From: a bacterium
Lineage (GTDB): Bacteria > Cyanobacteriota > Vampirovibrionia > Obscuribacterales > JAKAZS01
Length of the DNA stretch: 32,373 bases
Direction of reading: 5' to 3'
Assembly: GCA_021815785.1 (NCBI GenBank)
Contig: JAKAZS010000034.1
Span: forward strand, 1-32,373
The translations under genes and the position numbers were made by a program. This document shows positions 1 through 9,292 of the stretch, in pieces (positions within the stretch are counted from its first letter, which is position 1; each line of letters opens with the position of its first letter). The notes below the pieces were generated by a model that searched no databases, was not told the DNA's origin, and saw only the letters and a program-made list of their open reading frames with translations.

Positions 1-1
1 A

Positions 2-856
2 ATCATCTGGCTTCCCTGGTTTAATTTGTTCTTAGAAGCCTTACATGCTCCCCATCAGGTTTTTTATGTAACACGTAAAGCTACTTTGTGGTGGCCAATT
101 TATGCTTTAGTGGTAAGACTGCCTTTAAATTTTATTTTATTTTTAAGTGGTAAAAAAATAATTTTACCTTGTATATTATTATATGGTTCAGCAGCTGTTA
201 TCCTTTTGTTCAGTTTAAAAGGGCTATTTGTAAAAAATGCTAATGATAAAATGCTTAATTTCTCTAATAGCCAAGAGTTTAAAAGGCTAACAGTTGAATA
301 TCTTTGGCTTTGGCTGCTTGTTCCATCTCTTTTATTATGGGGATTGGATATTGTTAAAAATCAAAAATTGATTGAAATATCACGTTATAGCTATGCAATT
401 GCTCCTAGTGCTTTTATTTTAGGTGGCATAGGATTATATAATTTATCGCGACACTATTTAAAATTATTTAAATCGGTTATTTTAATTCAAATTATTTTTT
501 GCCTGATAAATACTAGTTATACTCATATAATTCCTCAAAAAGAGCCTTGGCAAAGTTTAGCAAATGATTTAAGCAAGTATAACCCTAAGGATTATTTTGT
601 TTTTGTCAGTCAATTCTATGATATTGTATGTTTGGATCGGTATTTAACTCGACCTTATCGCCAAATTGGGCTTTCTCCAGCTATGGAAGTAAAACAAATA
701 GAAAACATTTTTATAAAATTTAAGCCGGTTAAATTTATTTTAATTACCGCTCAAGAAGGCGAGGCCATAAAAAATATGTTACCGCATAATTTTAAAATGA
801 CAAGGCAAATAAATTACTTTCATGGTCTGCATCTGCGTGAATATGTTAGGTTTTAA
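2..856 (+). CDS. C-terminal part of a multi-pass membrane glycosyltransferase (GT39/ArnT/PMT-like), truncated at the window start
   Basis: Frame is open from base 2 (IIWLPWFNLFLEALHAPHQVFYVTRKATLWWPIYALVVRLPLNF...); the track start at 26 is only an internal TTG. Several hydrophobic helices followed by a soluble tail. Confidence 0.6.
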   Translation: MIWLPWFNLFLEALHAPHQVFYVTRKATLWWPIYALVVRLPLNFILFLSGKKIILPCILLYGSAAVILLFSLKGLFVKNANDKMLNFSNSQEFKRLTVEYLWLWLLVPSLLLWGLDIVKNQKLIEISRYSYAIAPSAFILGGIGLYNLSRHYLKLFKSVILIQIIFCLINTSYTHIIPQKEPWQSLANDLSKYNPKDYFVFVSQFYDIVCLDRYLTRPYRQIGLSPAMEVKQIENIFIKFKPVKFILITAQEGEAIKNMLPHNFKMTRQINYFHGLHLREYVRF

Positions 857-917
857 CACTAGTATTCTTGATGCAAAAAACCAATTATTTTTAGCGCAAG
901 CATATTAATTTACAATT

Positions 918-1772
918 TTAAGGTTGAAACAATCTGCTATTAAGCAGCTTTAATTTAGCTAAAAGGTAAATTAATAATACTCTTAAAACACCTAGACCAT
1001 AAATAATTGAACTGCCTAATTTAATTGAAGATGCTTCTGGAAAATAACGAGTTTCAACACCAATTTCAGCAATTTTAAAATTAAAGTAAACGGCTTGACA
1101 CAAAATTTCGGCATCAAAGACAAATGCTATTGAATTGCGCAAAAAAGGAACGGTTTCAAGAAATTTGCGACTATAAGCACGGTAACCAGTATGGAATTCA
1201 GACAAATTGGTGCCAAGGATTAAATTTTGGCAAAACGTTAGACAACGGTTAGCAATAAATTTATAGTAAGGCATGCCGCCTTTTAAGGCACCATTATTTA
1301 AAAATCTTGACCCAAGCACAATGTCCGCTTGTGAATTAATAATAGGGGCAATTAATTCAGGAATTTTACGGGGATCGTATTGATAATCAGGGTGAAGCAT
1401 AATAATAATATCAGCTTCATCGCGTAAAGCCTCAAGATAACAGGTTTTCTGATTACCACCATAGCCAACATTATGCGGATGTTCAACTACTTTAATATTT
1501 AAAGAACTGCCTATTTGAGCTGTATCGTCTTTAGAACAATCATCAACTAAGATTATTTCGGAAACTAGGCCATGAGGAATATCTTCAAAAGTTTTAAGTA
1601 AAGTTTTAGCAGCGTTGTAAGCTGGCATTGTTACAATAATTTTAATTTCTGGTTTTAAATTATTTATGCGGTTTTCTTTAGTTTTTATGTTATTTTGATA
1701 TTTTGTTAAGGTCAAAATTTTTCTCCCTTTATCTTTTAATATAATGTTAGTGGTCAAGATGAATAAAGTCAA
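918..1772 (-). CDS. GT2 family glycosyltransferase (dolichol-phosphate mannosyltransferase-like)
   Basis: VTMPAYNAAKTL, EIILVDDCSKDDT, VGYGGNQKT, LHPDYQYDP, GSRF motifs. The true start is probably downstream of the ORF-track start. Confidence 0.85.
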   Translation of the reverse strand: MTLFILTTNIILKDKGRKILTLTKYQNNIKTKENRINNLKPEIKIIVTMPAYNAAKTLLKTFEDIPHGLVSEIILVDDCSKDDTAQIGSSLNIKVVEHPHNVGYGGNQKTCYLEALRDEADIIIMLHPDYQYDPRKIPELIAPIINSQADIVLGSRFLNNGALKGGMPYYKFIANRCLTFCQNLILGTNLSEFHTGYRAYSRKFLETVPFLRNSIAFVFDAEILCQAVYFNFKIAEIGVETRYFPEASSIKLGSSIIYGLGVLRVLLIYLLAKLKLLNSRLFQP

Positions 1773-3015
1773 TTTATTTAAATTAAAAACTTATAATAAT
1801 AGTATAAAAACATGTTTAACCCATCAATGGAATATGATGATTGGGCTAAGTTTCTTTATTCTAGAAGTGGTTTTTCTTACTTTATATGTTTTTAATTTTT
1901 GGTTTAGTTGTAATCTTAATACTTTAGTTCTATTAAGTTTTATTTTAATTTTAACTTTAGCTTTTATCCTTTTAGTCACCCTTGAACTAAATATTTTTAA
2001 TTTAATTGTTTATCCCTTACATAGAGGTAAGCCATTAATTGTATTTCGAGAGCTATTAAGCCTTGATAATCCTAATTATCCACCTGGTATAAGTTTTGGC
2101 TTAAAACATGTTCAGTTTCAGGTAATTAAAGAATTAAAGTTAAATTTTTGGGGTAATTTAGAAATTAAATCAGATTGTTTAACCGGATGTTTGAATAAGA
2201 TTCATAACGAAACCATTTTAACGATACCTTTTAGCTTAGCTAATTATCAAACGCAAGTTTTGTTAATTAATAAGATAAAAAATAATTGTTCCAATCTTAA
2301 ATTAAATAATAGATTAGTTAAATTTATGATTAAACCACCTTTAGCTGGTGCTAAACGAATGCATGGAGTGACTTTAATTATTTTACTGTATTTATTATTT
2401 GATATTAATTTTACTACCTTTAATTATTTAGAATTACTGAAAAACTATTATTATGCCACTAATCTTACTGAAACTCATGGTATTCCTGTGTCAGTGTATT
2501 TTCAAAAAGCCGATGCAATTGAAAAATTAAATCCACAATATTCTTATATCTGGCCTAGATTTTTTTCATCAAATCATATTATCAACAACTTGGCTTATTT
2601 AAAGTCAAAATATTATTTTCAAATTTATGATTATAACGATTGTTTAATGGTATTAAAAAACGGATTAGTAAGAGATGCTAAAAACTTTCGTTTAGAACTT
2701 GCTTATGCTCGTTATTTAAGTGCTTTAAAACATTATGATTTAGCTGATAAATCGCTAATTAAATCTAGTGAATTGCATAAAACTAAGCTTTTACCTAAAT
2801 TCTATCGTTTTAGCATGGCTATTAATTTAAATGATAAAGTAAAAGCTGATAAATTATATACTGATTTTAACCAGTCATTGACTAAAGACGTCTTTGGTGA
2901 CAAGCCTAAATGGCCTCCATTTAGTGGCAGTTTTCTCGATGATATTTGGTATCAGGAAGATTTTAATTATATTTTTGAAATGCTGTTAAATAAGGGTTAC
3001 GAGGTAAATAAATAG
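1744..3015 (+). CDS. Membrane protein with TPR-like C-terminal region
   Basis: 423-aa ORF with N-terminal hydrophobic helices and helical repeat-like C-terminus (YNDCLMVLKNGLVRDAKNFRLELAYARYLSALKHYDLADKSLIKSSEL). Alternative ATG at 1759. Confidence 0.6.
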   Translation: MLVVKMNKVNLFKLKTYNNSIKTCLTHQWNMMIGLSFFILEVVFLTLYVFNFWFSCNLNTLVLLSFILILTLAFILLVTLELNIFNLIVYPLHRGKPLIVFRELLSLDNPNYPPGISFGLKHVQFQVIKELKLNFWGNLEIKSDCLTGCLNKIHNETILTIPFSLANYQTQVLLINKIKNNCSNLKLNNRLVKFMIKPPLAGAKRMHGVTLIILLYLLFDINFTTFNYLELLKNYYYATNLTETHGIPVSVYFQKADAIEKLNPQYSYIWPRFFSSNHIINNLAYLKSKYYFQIYDYNDCLMVLKNGLVRDAKNFRLELAYARYLSALKHYDLADKSLIKSSELHKTKLLPKFYRFSMAINLNDKVKADKLYTDFNQSLTKDVFGDKPKWPPFSGSFLDDIWYQEDFNYIFEMLLNKGYEVNK

Positions 3016-3200
3016 CCTAAAGTTAATTCAGCCTTAATTAAGATAATTTGTTTTGTCTAAAATTTAATTACTTACACTATTACGATTTCACTAACTAAAA
3101 TAGACATTATTTCGGCTCGGCTTCTTATAATCAAGAAATGAATTCCAAGTAAAAAAAAAATTTATAATAAGCTAAGGCTCTTAAATAATAATATTAAAAA

Positions 3201-3242
3201 CAAAAACACCATCTCAAATCAAGTTCGACGATGGTGTTTTTG
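3201..3242 (-). terminator. Intrinsic-terminator-like hairpin (13-bp perfect stem, U-rich flanks on both strands)
   Basis: caaaaacaccatc (3201-3213) pairs with gatggtgtttttg (3230-3242); on the minus strand it is followed by tttttaat. Confidence 0.7.
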
Positions 3243-3411
3243 CTACTATTTGGCTGCTTGTGGCTTACAAGCGTTAGTATTTCTTTATGCTTTAGCCAAA
3301 TATCACATAAAGCGGGCTGCTAGCCGATGTTTCCGGTGGGCGCCACCTGACGTTTCTACATTGCCCCTGGGCTCATCACAACTACTCGTTTGTTTCATTG
3401 CTCACCCTTAT
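3201..3411 (-). ncRNA. Candidate structured non-coding RNA of unidentified family
   Basis: GC-rich island in AT-rich surroundings. Minus-strand extended -10-like TGGTATATT (about 3418-3426) upstream and terminator hairpin at 3201-3242 downstream. Local stems such as GGTGG-CGC-CCACC. Confidence 0.4.
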
Positions 3412-3527
3412 GCAATTAATATACCAGGGTTTTGCAGCAAGTTAAACTACCCCAAATAACATTTAATCTAATTGTCATAGTAATTAACTGTTAATAACTT
3501 TCAGTTTCCAAGCTTTCAAGCCTACCC

Positions 3528-3565
3528 AAGCTATGTTTTGGATATATTTATCCAAAACATAGCTT
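3528..3565. repeat. Perfect 17-bp inverted repeat, 4-nt loop
   Basis: aagctatgttttggata - tatt - tatccaaaacatagctt. Confidence 0.85.
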
Positions 3566-3605
3566 TAGAAATATCAAGGGTTTTTAAATCACAATTGATC
3601 TTAAC

Positions 3606-3943
3606 TTGGTTAAGCTTTTATTAGATTATCAGGCGAAGCCTAATGGTACTTTTAATAACTTAAGTGCTTTGGCTTGTGCTTGTGTTTCAACGCAGGATGT
3701 GACAGTCCCTCAACTGTTATTAGCCAAGGGGGCTTTACCTAATATTACAGCTAATTCTGATAGCCCAATGTGGCAGGCTTGTGCATATGCAAGTCATGTA
3801 AGTGCTAATACGCAAATTTTAGATTTATTGTTGGCTCATAAAGCTTTTATCGATCCAGTTGATGATTCTATCCTTGGCCACCCCCAAATCCCCAAAATGT
3901 GCTTGAATTAGTTAAGAGTAGAAATTGGCTACCTAAAAATTAA
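3606..3943 (+). pseudogene. Ankyrin-repeat protein remnant, truncated at 5' end and apparently frameshifted
   Basis: VKLLLDYQAKPN...LSALACAC...VPQLLLAKGALPNITANSDSPMWQAC...ILDLLLAHKAFIDP is ankyrin-like. An in-frame stop just upstream (3585-3587) leaves only a TTG start. Another frame continues NVLELVKSRNWLPKN* to 3943. Confidence 0.6.
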
Positions 3944-4174
3944 GAGTTAGCCTAATATAAAAATTTATTTGAAATTTTAATGTTCAAATAAATTTTATTA
4001 AATCGTTTATAATTATCTTAGTTCTTTGCTGATTTTCATCATTTACGCTAGTTTGTTTTTGACAAAGTACAATTGTATTGTTTGAAAAGTTGGATTCACC
4101 TGTCAAAAGTAGGATCCGTAAAAGAGAAAATATTTTATGATACTGTCAGTAGTGTTACAACAAGAGTGGAGTTA

Positions 4175-4891
4175 TTATTCGTATTCACCTTTGTTATAGC
4201 CTTCAGCTACTAACTGATAGCCACCACCATAAACCGTTCTTACATATTTACGTTCAGCTGTTTCAATGCGGGTACGTAAATGGCGGATATGGACACGAAT
4301 GGTATCAACATCATCATCAGGTGCATAACCCCAAACTTCTTCGAGTAATTTGCCAGTTGATACTGTCTGACCATGATGTTGCATAAGGCAGTGTAAAATT
4401 TCAAATTCTGTTGGGGTTAATTTGATAACTCTTTCACCTATTTTAGCCTGTAAATTTTCCGGGATTAATGTAATTTCGCCAGCCGTTAATATTTCTGGTA
4501 ATGTTGATGATTTTGGTGCTGAGCTTGATCGTCTTAAGAGCGCGCGAACTCTAACTTGTAACTCGGCAATTTCGAATGGTTTCACCAGATAATCGTCAGC
4601 TCCTGAATCAAAGCCGGTAATTTTATCTTTAGTCATGCCTAGAGCCGTTAGTAAAATAACGGGAATACTATGGGTATGTTGGTTTTGTCTTAATCTTTGA
4701 CAAACGGTAAACCCATCAAGATCGGGCATCATTACATCAAGAATAACTAAATCGGGTCGGTGTTGTTGGGCAAGCGCCAGACCTTTAATACCATCACTAG
4801 CCGTATAGATTTGATGTCCTTGCATTTCCAGGTTCACCTTAACTAATTCGACGATTGATTGATCATCATCAATTACTAGAATTCTTGCCAC
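4175..4891 (-). CDS. OmpR/PhoB-family response regulator, RpaB-like
   Basis: Receiver domain ([26 protein letters not shown]) plus winged-helix output domain ([48 protein letters not shown]). Confidence 0.93.
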   Translation of the reverse strand: MARILVIDDDQSIVELVKVNLEMQGHQIYTASDGIKGLALAQQHRPDLVILDVMMPDLDGFTVCQRLRQNQHTHSIPVILLTALGMTKDKITGFDSGADDYLVKPFEIAELQVRVRALLRRSSSAPKSSTLPEILTAGEITLIPENLQAKIGERVIKLTPTEFEILHCLMQHHGQTVSTGKLLEEVWGYAPDDDVDTIRVHIRHLRTRIETAERKYVRTVYGGGYQLVAEGYNKGEYE

Positions 4892-4909
4892 TTGTATTCT
4901 CCTTATCTT

Positions 4910-5983
4910 TTAAGTTGAACTAACTCCTAATTTTACCGTTACTTGTTTAAGTTTGCCGTTACGTAAAACATTAATTGTAACATTTTGGCCGGGTTTCTTT
5001 TTCTCTAAATATGATAGCAAATCATCAACACTTTGAATCTTTTGATTGTCAATACCTACAATTATATCAGCTTGGGTGCTGTCAACTGATTGAATGGTGA
5101 AAGGTCCTTGTTGATAGACTACTAGCTTCGGACCAGATAATCCAGCTTGGGCTGCTGGACCATTGGGATCAAGTTTGACAATTTTTAAGCCTAATTCAGT
5201 TGGCTGAAAAGCCAATATGCCTAAATCGGGTCTTATAATTCCATGATTAGCTATTAATTCAGGTATGATGCCTTTAGCAATATTTATGGGGATAGCAAAA
5301 CCAATGCCGGATGATTGACCGGACCTACTTAAAATAGCAGTAGTAATGCCAACCATTTTACCTTGACTGTCAAGCAGTGGTCCGCCAGAATTTCCGGGAT
5401 TGATGGCCGCGTCAGTTTGGATTACTCCTTTAATCATTCTGCCGGTTTCGGTTTTAAGTGTGCGCCCCAGGCTTGATACTATGCCTACGGTAAGAGTTCT
5501 GGTTAAGCCAAACGGGTTGCCAATAGCTAAGACTTTGCGACCTACTTCTAATTGGTTGGAATCACCAAAAGGAATTATGGTTAATTTTATATTTTTTGGT
5601 GGATCGATTTTTAGTATGGCAATGTCATTGGATGGATCACAGCCAACAATTGTTGCTCTAAGGCTTAAGCCATCAAACAAGGTGACACTAATATTTTGAG
5701 CTCGTTCAATAACATGGTTATTTGTTAAAATATAGCCATCGTTAGATATTATTGTGCCGGACCCCATACCTTCTTTGGGTGAAACATTAAAAAATAAATC
5801 TTCAGCTGTAGCAATAGTTGAAATATTAACTACAGCTTTATTGCACGTCTTATAAACTTTTATATTTACAAGTTCTTCGGGTAAAAGCGTTAATTTAGTA
5901 TTGTTAGTTGTTGGCGATTTAGACCAGACTGGTGTGTTTAAATTAATAATTAATAATATTAATAATGAAATAGTTTTTTTCAA
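4910..5983 (-). CDS. HtrA/DegP-type S1C serine protease with C-terminal PDZ domain
   Basis: Catalytic motifs NNHVI, NDIAILKI, NPGNSGGPLL; PDZ region DIIVGIDNQKIQSVDDLLSYLEKKKPGQNVTINVLRNGK; N-terminal signal peptide. Confidence 0.93.
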   Translation of the reverse strand: MKKTISLLILLIINLNTPVWSKSPTTNNTKLTLLPEELVNIKVYKTCNKAVVNISTIATAEDLFFNVSPKEGMGSGTIISNDGYILTNNHVIERAQNISVTLFDGLSLRATIVGCDPSNDIAILKIDPPKNIKLTIIPFGDSNQLEVGRKVLAIGNPFGLTRTLTVGIVSSLGRTLKTETGRMIKGVIQTDAAINPGNSGGPLLDSQGKMVGITTAILSRSGQSSGIGFAIPINIAKGIIPELIANHGIIRPDLGILAFQPTELGLKIVKLDPNGPAAQAGLSGPKLVVYQQGPFTIQSVDSTQADIIVGIDNQKIQSVDDLLSYLEKKKPGQNVTINVLRNGKLKQVTVKLGVSST

Positions 5984-6588
5984 ATTTTTGCTTCCTTATT
6001 GTGGATAATTCTAATTATATTGTCTTTATGCCGAAAACTTACAAAAATAAAGCCAAGTAAGCAATAAAGTGTAAATGGTAAGGGGTTTTTAAATAAGTAC
6101 ATTAAAATAATGGTAAGAAAAGAAGTCAATAGGGATGCCAAGGAAACGATGCGAAAAATTATAACAATAGTAAACCAAAAGATGAAACTTAAAAATCCCA
6201 CTCGATAATCTAGGGCAAAAATTGTGCCAAGTCCAGTTGCGGCACTTTTACCACCGGACCAGTTTAAAAATATTGATTTACTATGGCCAAGCATAGCCAT
6301 AAAAGCAATTATTAAGGCAATATATGTATAGTTTAGCGTGATAAGTTTACTATTGGTATTTAGTTGTAAATAAATTATTAATGGTAGATAACCTTTTAAA
6401 AAATCCAGGATAAATACTAAAACACCAGCTTTTTTGGAAACACAACGATAAACGTTGGTGGCTCCAGTAGATTTTGACCCTAGTTCGCGAATATCTAGGC
6501 CATAAATATATTTGGCAATTAAATAACCAAAGGGAATCGCGCCTAATAAATAACTTAGCAATATAAAACCTAAATCTAAACCAGTCAA
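5980..6588 (-). CDS. plsY: Acyl-phosphate glycerol-3-phosphate acyltransferase PlsY
   Basis: YLLGAIPFGYLI, GSKSTGATNVYR, GHSKSIFLNWSGGKSAATGLG, FRHKDNIIRI. Overlaps the htrA-type ORF by 4 nt. Confidence 0.93.
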   Translation of the reverse strand: MTGLDLGFILLSYLLGAIPFGYLIAKYIYGLDIRELGSKSTGATNVYRCVSKKAGVLVFILDFLKGYLPLIIYLQLNTNSKLITLNYTYIALIIAFMAMLGHSKSIFLNWSGGKSAATGLGTIFALDYRVGFLSFIFWFTIVIIFRIVSLASLLTSFLTIILMYLFKNPLPFTLYCLLGFIFVSFRHKDNIIRIIHNKEAKI

Positions 6589-6593
6589 TGCTT

Positions 6594-8030
6594 TTATTTC
6601 CTCTTATTGATTTTTGGTCGAACAAATAAACGAATCGGCGTGCCTTTAAAATCAAAAGCTTCTCTGATTTTACGTTCAAGATAAGTTTCATAGCTTGGCT
6701 GGAATACTCCCTTATCATTTACAAATAAGACAAAGGATGGTGGGCTGACACTGACTTGAGTTACATAATAAACCTTTAATCGTTTTCCGCGTTTTAATGC
6801 TGGTGGCGGACTTAAGGTAAGCGCTTTATGAATCACCTCATTTAGCGGGCTGGTGCCAACTCGGAATTTTGAAGATTTATAAGCTAATTCAACGGCTTCA
6901 AATATTTTGGGTAAATTACTTTCTTTTAAAGCACTTAAAAATAGGATTGGCGCAAAATTTAAATTGCGTAAATGCGTTCTGATTTCATCGGTCATATTTT
7001 TACGTAACGTTTTATCTTCAATAAGGTCCCATTTGTTTACCACGATTACACAAGCTTTACCAGATTCAACGATTTTTGCGGCAATTTTTTGATCTTGATC
7101 AGTTATCATCAAAGTTGCGTCTATGACTAAAACGGCAACATCACAGGCACTTAATGATTTTAATGCACGCACAACGGCAAAGCCTTCTAGGCTATAGCCA
7201 ACTTTAGATTTCTTGCGAATTCCTGCGGTATCAACTAAGCAGTAATTACGGTTTTTATAAGTTGTTTCCCAGTTAACACTGTCTCGGGTAGTGCCAGAAA
7301 TGCTATCGACAATACTTCGATGTTTTTTGAGCAAAGCATTAAATAAACTTGATTTTCCGGCGTTAGGTTTACCAATTAAGCAAAAATTAATGGTTGCAGT
7401 ATCAATATTTACAGTGTTTTCGTCGTTTTCAATTAGATCAAGGGTCAGTAAATCATCAAAATTTTCATTTTCAATATTTTCGTATAAGTCAATAATTTCA
7501 AATTTCTTTTTAGTCTTATGATGATTGGGGTCGATTTTATTGACTACAATATCCAGCAAATCGCCGACCCCAAGATCGCCACGTAAAGCTGATAATGATA
7601 CTAATTCATTAAAGCCAAATTGATGAAATTCAGCGGTGTTAATTTCTTCTTTAATTGAGTCAATTTTATTTACGGCTAGGATAACTTGGGTTTTATTTTG
7701 GCGACGGATTAAATTAGCAATATCATGGTCTCCAGGCATAAGTCCGGTTTTGCCATCAACTAAAAAAATAACAATGTCACTTTCTTCAATAGCCGCTTGA
7801 GTCTGTAATAATACTTGTTTATTTAAATTGTCTTGAGATAGCGTATCGACACCGCCGGTATCGATAATAATAAAATGTTGGCCACACCATTCAATTTCAT
7901 GATAAATCCGGTCGCGGGTAACACCAGCCACCTTGTCGATGATGGCATGGCGTTTCTGCGCCAGTCGGTTAAACAGGGTTGATTTGCCCACATTTGGTCT
8001 ACCAATAATAGCTACTATGGATTTTTCCAT
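6594..8030 (-). CDS. der: Ribosome biogenesis GTPase Der (EngA)
   Basis: Two G domains (GRPNVGKSTLFNRL and GKPNAGKSSLFNALL), two NKxD motifs (NKID, NKWD) and a KH-like C-terminus. Confidence 0.96.
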   Translation of the reverse strand: MEKSIVAIIGRPNVGKSTLFNRLAQKRHAIIDKVAGVTRDRIYHEIEWCGQHFIIIDTGGVDTLSQDNLNKQVLLQTQAAIEESDIVIFLVDGKTGLMPGDHDIANLIRRQNKTQVILAVNKIDSIKEEINTAEFHQFGFNELVSLSALRGDLGVGDLLDIVVNKIDPNHHKTKKKFEIIDLYENIENENFDDLLTLDLIENDENTVNIDTATINFCLIGKPNAGKSSLFNALLKKHRSIVDSISGTTRDSVNWETTYKNRNYCLVDTAGIRKKSKVGYSLEGFAVVRALKSLSACDVAVLVIDATLMITDQDQKIAAKIVESGKACVIVVNKWDLIEDKTLRKNMTDEIRTHLRNLNFAPILFLSALKESNLPKIFEAVELAYKSSKFRVGTSPLNEVIHKALTLSPPPALKRGKRLKVYYVTQVSVSPPSFVLFVNDKGVFQPSYETYLERKIREAFDFKGTPIRLFVRPKINKRK

Positions 8031-8059
8031 GGTTTCCTTAATAAATGAAAGAAGATTAT

Positions 8060-8908
8060 TTATACTTGTGGTTTGGTTTGGCTTTTACCAAATTTTTTAC
8101 CAAGTTTTGGCGCTAAAGATTCAATGTATTGAAGAAGAGCATCTTTAGCTGTGTTAAGAAATTTTGCACTGTCGGTATCGCCACCCAAATCTGGATGTAA
8201 TGATCCTTGGGTAAGTTCTTTTTTCCAGGCTGTCATAACTGCTTCTTTAGTTATGTTACTTGGGTCGATACCTAGAATAATACATGCTTTGCGGATTTCA
8301 GCCGGAATTAAATTAGTGTTAAAGTTGGCTTGTGGCACTTTACTACCACCGACAAATTTATTTAATGATACAGTTGTGCTTTGATTGTCATTAGCTGAAA
8401 GGTTATTGGTCGCAATGTCTAAATTATCGTTGGTTTTAGGAGATTCAGCGGATAAATTATCGGATTGAGAACTGGTATTGTCATTAGCGACTGAGTCTAT
8501 GGAATTGTCAATTTGGGTTGATTGATTAGCGGTTAAGGTATTTTCCTGATCGTTAAAATTATTCTCGGTATTTAATGATGACAAGTCAATATCTTCAATA
8601 ATTTCAATATTGTTAATGTCATCTATATCATCAAATCCATCAAAGATATCGAGTGATTCTAAATCAAGAATTTTGATATTCTGGTTTTTATCAACTATTG
8701 GATTGATAATAGGGCGAGTTAGCTCTAAGCCTTCATGCTTAAGTAATTCAACTATTTTCGGATTATTTAGAATGAGATCTTCGTTTAACTGGCTTAAATG
8801 ACAGATTAATTCAATACTTAAAGGTTGATTTTCTTCCTTTGCCTTGCTTATGGCTAAGGAAATCATTTTTAAGTCAAGTTCGCTAAATGAATCGGGATTA
8901 TTGGTCAT
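8060..8908 (-). CDS. Protein with C-terminal J-domain-like region and acidic low-complexity middle
   Basis: C-terminal ILGIDPSNITKEAVMTAWKKELTQGSLHPDLGGDTDSAKFLNTAKDAL contains the HPD motif; the middle is Asp/Asn/Ser-rich. Confidence 0.75.
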   Translation of the reverse strand: MTNNPDSFSELDLKMISLAISKAKEENQPLSIELICHLSQLNEDLILNNPKIVELLKHEGLELTRPIINPIVDKNQNIKILDLESLDIFDGFDDIDDINNIEIIEDIDLSSLNTENNFNDQENTLTANQSTQIDNSIDSVANDNTSSQSDNLSAESPKTNDNLDIATNNLSANDNQSTTVSLNKFVGGSKVPQANFNTNLIPAEIRKACIILGIDPSNITKEAVMTAWKKELTQGSLHPDLGGDTDSAKFLNTAKDALLQYIESLAPKLGKKFGKSQTKPQV

Positions 8909-9292
8909 AATTAATTAAACAATGAAAGTCTCTAGAACAAAGAGGCTAATAACGCGGAATAATCTCATTTAAGGAACGCCTAATTGCCTAGGTAAGTAAA
9001 TTATAACTTATTCGTGGCATTTTTACATTAATCATTATCATTAAAACGAAACCATAGTTAAGAATTTGTATAATTGGGCTAAGGGCTTAAGTTAGAGTTC
9101 TGGTTGTTGACAGTTGCAATGATAACTATCCTGCTTAAGCATCCGTAACATTAAGGTTACTTAAAAATTGCCTTAGATTAATGAAAAAGATTTTATATGA
9201 ATTTAAATAATTGGTTAAGTTTTTTTAGATAGTCAGTGGATTAAATATATTTACAATGATCTGCTCACGAAAGTTATTGAGATTTAGCGTAA

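Noticed and set aside
3301-3380. SRP RNA resemblance (GTCAGG...GGAA...AGCAGC on the minus strand)
   Set aside because: The elements occur, but their spacing does not fit the conserved SRP helix 8 geometry.
3250-3459. 69-aa plus-strand ORF (MAACGLQALVFLY...)
   Set aside because: Lies entirely within the GC-rich, terminator-flanked island; composition is unlike neighbouring proteins. Better explained as non-coding.
4070-4170. Possible insertion-sequence end or remnant (ttggattcacctgtcaaaagtaggatccgt)
   Set aside because: No transposase ORF, inverted-repeat partner or target duplication visible.
5400-5699. 99-aa plus ORF antisense to the HtrA-type protease
   Set aside because: Antisense to strongly conserved catalytic-domain coding sequence; no domain signal.
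6350-6718. 122-aa minus ORF
   Set aside because: Overlaps plsY and der in another frame; its sequence is an out-of-frame reading of conserved genes.
6907-8801. Short ORFs over der and the J-domain gene (6907-7092, 7291-7521, 7823-8005, 7933-8148, 8151-8384, 8610-8801)
   Set aside because: Overlap well-supported CDSs and show no independent evidence.
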